Both the position numbers and the translations under genes were made by a program. From Streptomyces violaceusniger Tu 4113 (lineage in GTDB: Bacteria; Actinomycetota; Actinomycetes; Streptomycetales; Streptomycetaceae): 64,000 nucleotides of DNA. The DNA is taken from assembly GCF_000147815.2 (NCBI RefSeq), contig NC_015957.1, forward strand, positions 558,001 to 622,000, in the 5' to 3' direction. Positions 59,042 through 64,000 of this stretch are shown here, piece after piece (position 1 is the stretch's first letter; each line of letters starts with the position of its first letter). Under the pieces are notes generated by a model, which was given only the letters and a program-made list of their open reading frames with translations, had not been told where the DNA came from and did no database searches.

Positions 59042-59713
59042 TCAGGAATTGAGGTATGTGAGGACAGCGAGCACCCGACGGTGATCCCCGTCACTCGGCG
59101 ACAGGCCCAGCTTCAAGAAGATGTTGCTCACATGCTTCTCGACCGCGCCATCGCTCACCACGAGCTGCCGGGCGATGGCCGAATTGGTCCGCCCCTCGGC
59201 CATCAGCCCCAGGACCTCCCGCTCCCTCGGGGTGAGCCCGGCCAGCACATCCTGCTTGCGGCTGCGGCCCAGAAGCTGGGCGACCACCTCCGGGTCGAGC
59301 GCCGTACCGCCCTCGGCGACCCGTACCACCGCGTCCACGAACTCGCGCACCTCGGCCACCCGGTCCTTGAGCAGATAGCCGATGCCGCGGCTGTTCCCGG
59401 CCAGCAGCTCGGTGGCGTACTGCTCCTCCACGTACTGCGACAGGACCAGCACCCCCAGGCCCGGATGGTCACGGCGGAGCCGGATGGCCGCCCGCACCCC
59501 CTCGTCGGTGTGCGTGGGCGGCATCCTTACGTCGGCCACCACCACATCCGGCAGCACGCCCTCGTCGGCCAGCTCCCGTACCGACTTGATCAGCGCTTCC
59601 GCGTCCCCGACGCCCGCGACCACCTCATGGCCCCGGTCGGTCAGCAGCCGGGTCAGCCCCTCCCGGAGCAGCACCGAATCCTCGGCGATGACCACCCGTA
59701 CTCTGTCCGGCAC
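59042..59713 (-). CDS. NarL/FixJ-family response regulator
   Basis: 223-residue two-component regulator. Receiver domain (about 5-125): acidic pair Glu11-Asp12, phosphorylation site Asp61 in VVVADVRMPP, and the lysine in YLLKDRV. The LuxR-type helix-turn-helix at 160-210 reads LTPREREVLGLMAEGRTNSAIARQLVVSDGAVEKHVSNIF. The GTG at 59713 is chosen because GGGGA lies nine bases upstream; starts at 59734 and 59701 are possible. Two similar histidine kinases are encoded upstream on the same strand, and this is the only regulator nearby. Confidence 0.9.
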   Translation of the reverse strand: MPDRVRVVIAEDSVLLREGLTRLLTDRGHEVVAGVGDAEALIKSVRELADEGVLPDVVVADVRMPPTHTDEGVRAAIRLRRDHPGLGVLVLSQYVEEQYATELLAGNSRGIGYLLKDRVAEVREFVDAVVRVAEGGTALDPEVVAQLLGRSRKQDVLAGLTPREREVLGLMAEGRTNSAIARQLVVSDGAVEKHVSNIFLKLGLSPSDGDHRRVLAVLTYLNS

Positions 59714-59875
59714 GATGCTCGGTCCCCGTTCCACTCGGCCCCCGTTTCGCTTGTTTCCGTGGGGACCAGCATCCCAGGGTTGGGCCGCCCGCGTCGCACA
59801 GAACCGGCCGACGCCGAGGGCGTACGACCGGTGCGGTCGTGCGCCCTCAGCGTCGGTCGGTCGGGTCGTGCGCCT

Positions 59876-61219
59876 TCAGCGCCAGGGGAGCTCGGCGGTC
59901 ACGGTGGTCGGACCGCCCGCCGGGGAATTGACGACGAGGATCCCGTCCACCGCGTCGATCCGCTCCGACAGCCCCGCCAGACCCGAACCGGCGGAGGTGC
60001 CGGCCCCGCCCCGCCCGTCGTCCGTGATCTGCAGCATCACCCGGTCCTCGGTGCGCCAGACATCGACCTCGGCGGTGCGGGCGCCGCTGTGCTTGCTGAT
60101 GTTCTGGAGCAGTTCGGAGACGGTGAAGTAGGCGATTCCCTCGATCGCGGGCGCGGGCCGTTGCGGAAGGTCGACGGTCACCGTCACGGGGACGGTGCAG
60201 CGGGCCGAGAGTGCGGAGAGGGCGGGGCCGAGGCCGCGGTCGGTGAGGATCGCGGGGTGGATGCCGCGGGCGAGGTCGCGCAGTTCCTGGAGGGCGAGCT
60301 TCACCTCGCCGTGGGCCTCGTCGACCATTTTGGCGGCGGCTTCCGGGTCCTCGTCCAGCTTCTCCTTCGCCAGGCCCAGATCCATGGCGAGGGCGACCAG
60401 CCGGGCCTGGGCGCCGTCGTGGAGGTCGCGCTCGATGCGGCGCAGATCCGCGGCGGCGGTGTCGACCACCGTGCCCCGGTCCGATTCCAGCTCCCAGACC
60501 CGGCTCGCCAGCCGGGACGGACCGAGCAGCCCGGCCACCATGATCCGGTCGACCGAGGTCAGCGCCCGCATCACCCACGGGGTCAGCAGCAGGACCAGCA
60601 CACCCACGACACAGGTCGCGGTGATCTCGAACGGGGTGTCCAGATAGAACGCGCGCCCGTGGTCGTCCCCGAAGACCTGCAGACCCGGCTCGTCCACGTA
60701 CCGGGGGAAGACCCAGCGCCACAGCGGATAGGTCGCGAAGCCCCAGCCGTAGCTGGTGAAGGCGATCGCGAAAGTGAAGGAGAAGACCGCCCAGGGCAGA
60801 TGGATCAGCGCGTAGATCACATGACGCCAGGAGGTGCCGCTCCTGAGCAGCGCGCCCACCCAGGCGACCGGCCCGCGCCTGCCCCCGCGGCCACCCCTCC
60901 GGCCGAGGACGGGCTCGGGTTCGGCCACGTCCAGCCGCAGCAGCGCACGGGCGCGGGCCCGCTCGACGACGCCGAGCGCCCGGCAGCCCGCGAGGGCGGC
61001 GCCGAGCACCGGGACGCCGAGGAAAGTGATCAGCAGCCCGGCGCCGAGCGCGATCATCGTGATCGTGTAGACGAAGGTGAGGATGGCCATCGGCAGGCTG
61101 ATCACGAGATAGAGGAACTCACGCCAGACCCGGTCCTGGAACGGCGCCTTCAGTGCCGCGGGCACCAGATGGCCACGGGGCTCGGTCCCCGGCTCGTAGG
61201 GTCGGTATGCGGTGGCCAT
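59876..61219 (-). CDS. Sensor histidine kinase (NarL-partner, HisKA_3 type), copy 1
   Basis: 447-residue membrane kinase. The N-terminal part has four or so membrane helices (FLYLVISLPMAILTFVYTITMIALGAGLLI, then HVIYALIHLPWAVFSFTFAIAF and TATCVVGVLVLLLTPW) in the DUF-type sensor of the Streptomyces family. The phospho-accepting His is in RIERDLHDGAQARLVALAM near residue 267. The ATPase domain ends with LQITDDGRGGAGTSAGSGLAGLSERI. It lies 162 bp upstream of the response-regulator gene. Its kinase core DNA is about 97% identical to copy 2. Confidence 0.92.
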   Translation of the reverse strand: MATAYRPYEPGTEPRGHLVPAALKAPFQDRVWREFLYLVISLPMAILTFVYTITMIALGAGLLITFLGVPVLGAALAGCRALGVVERARARALLRLDVAEPEPVLGRRGGRGGRRGPVAWVGALLRSGTSWRHVIYALIHLPWAVFSFTFAIAFTSYGWGFATYPLWRWVFPRYVDEPGLQVFGDDHGRAFYLDTPFEITATCVVGVLVLLLTPWVMRALTSVDRIMVAGLLGPSRLASRVWELESDRGTVVDTAAADLRRIERDLHDGAQARLVALAMDLGLAKEKLDEDPEAAAKMVDEAHGEVKLALQELRDLARGIHPAILTDRGLGPALSALSARCTVPVTVTVDLPQRPAPAIEGIAYFTVSELLQNISKHSGARTAEVDVWRTEDRVMLQITDDGRGGAGTSAGSGLAGLSERIDAVDGILVVNSPAGGPTTVTAELPWR

Positions 61220-61463
61220 CGTCTCGTCCGTCCTCCGGGAGCCTGGTCGGTCACGCGATCCGGGGTGAGGTGGTCGCGTCGTCTGCGTACCCCCAAGAGT
61301 CCCGGAGCGCGGTCGGCCCGACCATCGGGCGGATCGGCCTCTTCACCGGGGGGTTAGCCCTACCTTCGGGGGCGGGCCAGGGGCCTTGCCGGGGGCTGGC
61401 TCTGTCTTTGGGGGCAGGTGCTTCGCCCCCGGGGGCCGGCCCTGCCCTCCGGCGTCAGGCGCG

Positions 61464-62696
61464 CTACCGGGAACGTGCCACCGCCGTGCCCGCCGCCGAC
61501 CCCGTCCGGTGGCGCCAGGGCAGCTCGGCGGTCACGGAGGTCGGCCCGCCGGGCGGCGAGTCCACCGCGAACAGCCCGTCGACCGAGCCCAGCCGCTCCG
61601 TCAGCCCCGCGAGCCCCGTGCCCCCGTCGGTGGACGCCCCGCCGTGTCCGTCGTCCCGTACCTGGATCAGCAGCCGGTCCTCGGTGCGCCACAGGTCCAC
61701 CCCGGCGGTGCGGGCGCCGCTGTGCTTGCTGATGTTCTGGAGCAGTTCGGAGACGGTGAAGTAGGCGATTCCCTCGATCGCGGGCGCCGGACGTTCCGGC
61801 AGCTCGACCGTCACCGTCACAGGGACGGTGCAGCGGGCCGAGAGCGCGGAGAGGGCGGGGCCGAGGCCGCGGTCGGTGAGGATCGCGGGGTGGATGCCGC
61901 GGGCGAGGTCGCGTAGCTCCTGGAGGGCGAGCTTCACCTCGCCGTGGGCCTCGTCGACCATCTTGGCGGCGGCTTCCGGGTCCTCGTCCAGCTTCTCCTT
62001 CGCCAGACCGAGCCCCATGGCGAGGGCGACCAGCCGGGCCTGGGCGCCGTCGTGGAGGTCGCGCTCGATGCGGCGCAGATCCGCGGCGGCGGTGTCGACC
62101 ACCGTGCCCCGGTCCGACTCCAGCTCGGCGATCCGCCGCTCCAGCTCATCGGAGGGGAACAGCAGCCCGCGCACCATCGCCCGGTCCACATGCGTCAGCC
62201 CCCGGGCAATCCACGGCAGCACCGGCCAGGCGATGAACAGCGAGGTCAGGGTGAGAGCGAAGGTGACCACCGCCCACGGCAGCCGGACCAGGGCGTACAG
62301 CGTGGCACGCCAGCCGACCGGATCCCGCAGACTCGTCCACAACCGGCTGAGGACGCCACTGCCCGGCCGGTACGGCAGGGGGCTGGGCTCATCGATGCGC
62401 ACCAAGAGCAGTGACCTGGCGCGGTTCCGCTCGAACCGGCCGAGGAGCCGGCTGAAGCGCAGCCCCAGGGCCAGCAGCGGCAGCCCCACCACCGTGACGG
62501 ACAGCCCCAGCCCTACGGCAAGCCAGACCAGCGTGAAGATGAAGCAGAGAATGCCCACCGGCAGATTGGCCAGGAGATAGGCGATCTCCTTCCAGGTCTG
62601 CGCGGGAAAGGCGAACGCGGGCGGCCGCGGCAGCCGCTCGTCGCCGCGGCCACGGCCGCCGCCGTCGGGGTCGTGGACGGGGGAACTGGAGGTCAT
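61464..62696 (-). CDS. Sensor histidine kinase (HisKA_3 type), copy 2
   Basis: 410-residue paralogue of copy 1. The sensor part differs: four membrane helices (EIAYLLANLPVGILCFIFTLVWLAVGLGL, then ATLYALVRLPWAVVTFALTLTSLFIAWPVLPW), shorter outer loops. From ELESDRGTVVDTAAADLRRIERDLHDGAQARLVALAM (His near 215) to AYFTVSELLQNISKHSGARTA the two proteins are nearly identical. The ATPase glycine loop is DDGHGGASTDGGTGLAGLTERL. No response regulator lies between copy 1 and copy 2, so both may use the single downstream regulator. The 244-bp gap between the two genes contains no gene. Confidence 0.92.
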   Translation of the reverse strand: MTSSSPVHDPDGGGRGRGDERLPRPPAFAFPAQTWKEIAYLLANLPVGILCFIFTLVWLAVGLGLSVTVVGLPLLALGLRFSRLLGRFERNRARSLLLVRIDEPSPLPYRPGSGVLSRLWTSLRDPVGWRATLYALVRLPWAVVTFALTLTSLFIAWPVLPWIARGLTHVDRAMVRGLLFPSDELERRIAELESDRGTVVDTAAADLRRIERDLHDGAQARLVALAMGLGLAKEKLDEDPEAAAKMVDEAHGEVKLALQELRDLARGIHPAILTDRGLGPALSALSARCTVPVTVTVELPERPAPAIEGIAYFTVSELLQNISKHSGARTAGVDLWRTEDRLLIQVRDDGHGGASTDGGTGLAGLTERLGSVDGLFAVDSPPGGPTSVTAELPWRHRTGSAAGTAVARSR

Positions 62697-62875
62697 GGCA
62701 GCAAGACTGCCCGGCCCGGCGGGGGGATCGCCATGGGGGTAGCCCTACCGCATGGCGGACGGGCCGCTCGGCCGGGCGCCGGCAGGGCCTAGACTTCCCG
62801 TCCGTACGGATCGTCGAACACGCGAGGTCGACGAGGAGCGGGCAGGGACCACGAGACCAGGGAGCGAGGGCGGAC
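62697..62875 (+). promoter_or_regulatory. Promoter region of nuo2
   Basis: TAGACT at 62790-62795 is a likely -10 box. TCCGTACGGA at 62801-62810 is a perfect 10-bp palindrome near the start of transcription, a possible operator. Ribosome-site sequence GGAGCGAGGGCGG lies before the GTG at 62876. No Rex-type site was seen here. Confidence 0.45.
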
Positions 62876-63298
62876 GTGCCGGAGGCGACGACCGTACACA
62901 CCATGAGTGGCGCCGGCGTCCAGCTCGCGGACGGCTACTTCTACGGCTATACGGTAGTCGGACTGCTGGCGGCGATCGGCGTGATCTTCGTCGCCGTGGC
63001 CTTCGGGGCCGGGCGGCTGCTGCGGCCCGTCGTGCCGACGCCGGAGAAGCTGCTGACCTACGAGTGCGGAGTGGACCCGGTGGGCGAGGGCTGGGCCCAC
63101 ACCCAGGTCCGTTACTACGTCTACGCTTTTCTGTATGTGATTTTCGCCGTGGACTCGATCTTCTTGTTCCCGTGGGCGACGGTTTTCGCGGCGCCCGGCT
63201 TCGGGGCCGCCACGCTGGTGGAGATGTTCATCTTCCTCGGGTTCCTCGCCGTAGGTCTGCTGTACGCATGGAAGAAGGGCGTCCTGGAGTGGACGTGA
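62876..63298 (+). CDS. nuoA2: NADH-quinone oxidoreductase subunit A, second locus
   Basis: 140-residue homologue of NuoA with three membrane helices (about 24-48, 85-105, 110-132) and the [39 protein letters not shown] core. It starts a second complex-I locus. The GTG with GGAGCGAGGG upstream is chosen; an ATG nine codons on has no ribosome site. The end overlaps nuoB2 by GTGA. In other Streptomyces this second locus lacks the NADH-oxidising genes; the window ends too soon to test this here. Confidence 0.93.
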   Translation: MPEATTVHTMSGAGVQLADGYFYGYTVVGLLAAIGVIFVAVAFGAGRLLRPVVPTPEKLLTYECGVDPVGEGWAHTQVRYYVYAFLYVIFAVDSIFLFPWATVFAAPGFGAATLVEMFIFLGFLAVGLLYAWKKGVLEWT

Positions 63299-63984
63299 CA
63301 CCGAACCCGACGCCGAACCCGACGCCGACGCCGGCCGCCTCGGCGGTCCCCGCGCCGGTCCCCGCATCGGTCCCCGCCTCCGCTCCGGTGGACCTGCCGG
63401 AGCCGCGCCGTCTCGGCACGCTGGCCCGGCTGGCTCCCGAGCCGATGAAGGTGGTCCTGAACTGGGGCCGCCGCTACAGCCTGTGGGTCTTCAACTTCGG
63501 GCTCGCCTGCTGCGCGATCGAATTCATCGCCGCGTCGATGGCCCGCCACGACTTCATCCGGCTCGGCGTGATCCCCTTCGCGCCGGGGCCGCGCCAGGCC
63601 GACCTGATGGTCGTCTCCGGCACGGTCACGGACAAGATGGCGCCCGCGGTCAAGCGGCTGTACGAGCAGATGCCGGAGCCGAAGTACGTGATCTCCTTCG
63701 GGGCCTGCTCGAACTGCGGCGGCCCCTACTGGGACTCGTACGCCGTGACGAAGGGCGTCGACCAGATCATCCCCGTCGACGTCTACGTCCCCGGCTGCCC
63801 GCCCCGGCCCGAGGCGCTGCTGCAGGGCATCCTCAAGCTCCAGGAGAAGATCGCGCGCGAGTCGCTGGGCGAGCGCTACGGGACGTCGGGGCGCGGTGCC
63901 GAATCCACGGCCTCGGGCCGCCCGTCCGCGGCCGCGCTGCGCAGCGGGCTGGTCACGCCTCCGGGGCGGGAAGACACGACATGA
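63295..63984 (+). CDS. nuoB2: NADH-quinone oxidoreductase subunit B, second locus
   Basis: 229-residue NuoB homologue. The N2-cluster ligands are kept: the cysteine pair in LACCAIEF, a cysteine in FGACSNCGG (with an extra nearby cysteine not seen in the first NuoB) and one in PGCPPRPE. The N-terminal 45 residues are an added tail of Pro-Thr and Ala-Pro units ([11 protein letters not shown], then [15 protein letters not shown]), encoded by short DNA repeats. The C-terminal 40 residues are polar. The GTG start overlaps nuoA2 and the stop overlaps nuoC2. Confidence 0.93.
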   Translation: MTPNPTPNPTPTPAASAVPAPVPASVPASAPVDLPEPRRLGTLARLAPEPMKVVLNWGRRYSLWVFNFGLACCAIEFIAASMARHDFIRLGVIPFAPGPRQADLMVVSGTVTDKMAPAVKRLYEQMPEPKYVISFGACSNCGGPYWDSYAVTKGVDQIIPVDVYVPGCPPRPEALLQGILKLQEKIARESLGERYGTSGRGAESTASGRPSAAALRSGLVTPPGREDTT

Positions 63985-64000
63985 CCGAGCCGAACGAGAC
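63981..64000 (+). CDS. nuoC2: Start of nuoC2, cut by window edge
   Basis: ATG overlaps the nuoB2 stop (ATGA) and the frame reads MTEPNE before the window ends. Identity as nuoC2 is inferred from the conserved gene order of second nuo loci; only six codons are visible. Confidence 0.6.

Overview
The window is high-GC DNA (roughly 70% or more by eye, with codon third positions almost all G or C, frequent GTG starts and GGAGG-type ribosome sites). Almost every gene resembles Streptomyces proteins, and the 14-subunit nuo operon beside futalosine-pathway menaquinone genes is typical of a Streptomyces chromosomal core. No phage, insertion sequence, tRNA, rRNA or CRISPR array was seen.

Layout. 1-5.3 kb: a truncated Gdx/SugE guanidine exporter under a guanidine-III riboswitch, a secreted esterase, a TetR regulator, a secreted lipase, an AraC regulator and a DUF985 cupin. 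5.3-12.7 kb: a cold-shock protein, then mqnA, a receptor-like Ser/Thr kinase, mqnC, a barrel-less amidohydrolase-like protein, menG and a geranylgeranyl-reductase-like flavoprotein (menJ-type), a menaquinone block. 12.8-15.3 kb: a VOC protein, a CBS-pair protein and a secreted NlpC/P60 endopeptidase. 15.3-32.2 kb: a 714-bp control region with a Rex/CRP-like operator, then nuoA to nuoN, tightly overlapping. 32.2-39.8 kb: a REP-like inverted repeat pair, then a minus-strand operon gntR - ferredoxin - ABC substrate-binding protein - permease - ATPase - AprA-like flavoprotein fused to HEAT repeats. 39.9-46.4 kb: a lipoprotein, fumarylacetoacetase, an ATP-grasp/flavoprotein pair, a 0.7-kb minisatellite and a polyprenyl diphosphate synthase. 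46.7-55.6 kb: a LolA-like secreted protein with an ABC-2 exporter, an M28 aminopeptidase, RarD, a QorB-like reductase and a KimA-like permease. 55.8-64 kb: korBA (2-oxoacid:ferredoxin oxidoreductase), a response regulator with two near-duplicate histidine kinases, and the start of a second nuo locus (nuoA2, nuoB2, start of nuoC2).

How it fits together. Much of the window serves menaquinone-based respiration: synthesis (mqnA, mqnC), C-methylation (menG), side-chain formation (polyprenyl synthase), probable side-chain reduction (menJ-like), use by complex I, and probable redox control through Rex. KorAB makes reduced ferredoxin beside nuo2; other streptomycetes carry a nuo2 without the NADH module, so a ferredoxin-fed complex is a reasonable inference.

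Two things stand out. One is the orphan gntR-ferredoxin-ABC-AprA/HEAT operon, which looks like an uptake-plus-redox system for an unidentified, possibly organosulfur, substrate. The other is a recurring DNA pattern no standard feature type names: short tandem arrays (11-24 bp units) that begin inside the last codons of a gene and run across its stop codon, seen at six or more unrelated genes, plus further arrays in intergenic gaps and in coding tails.
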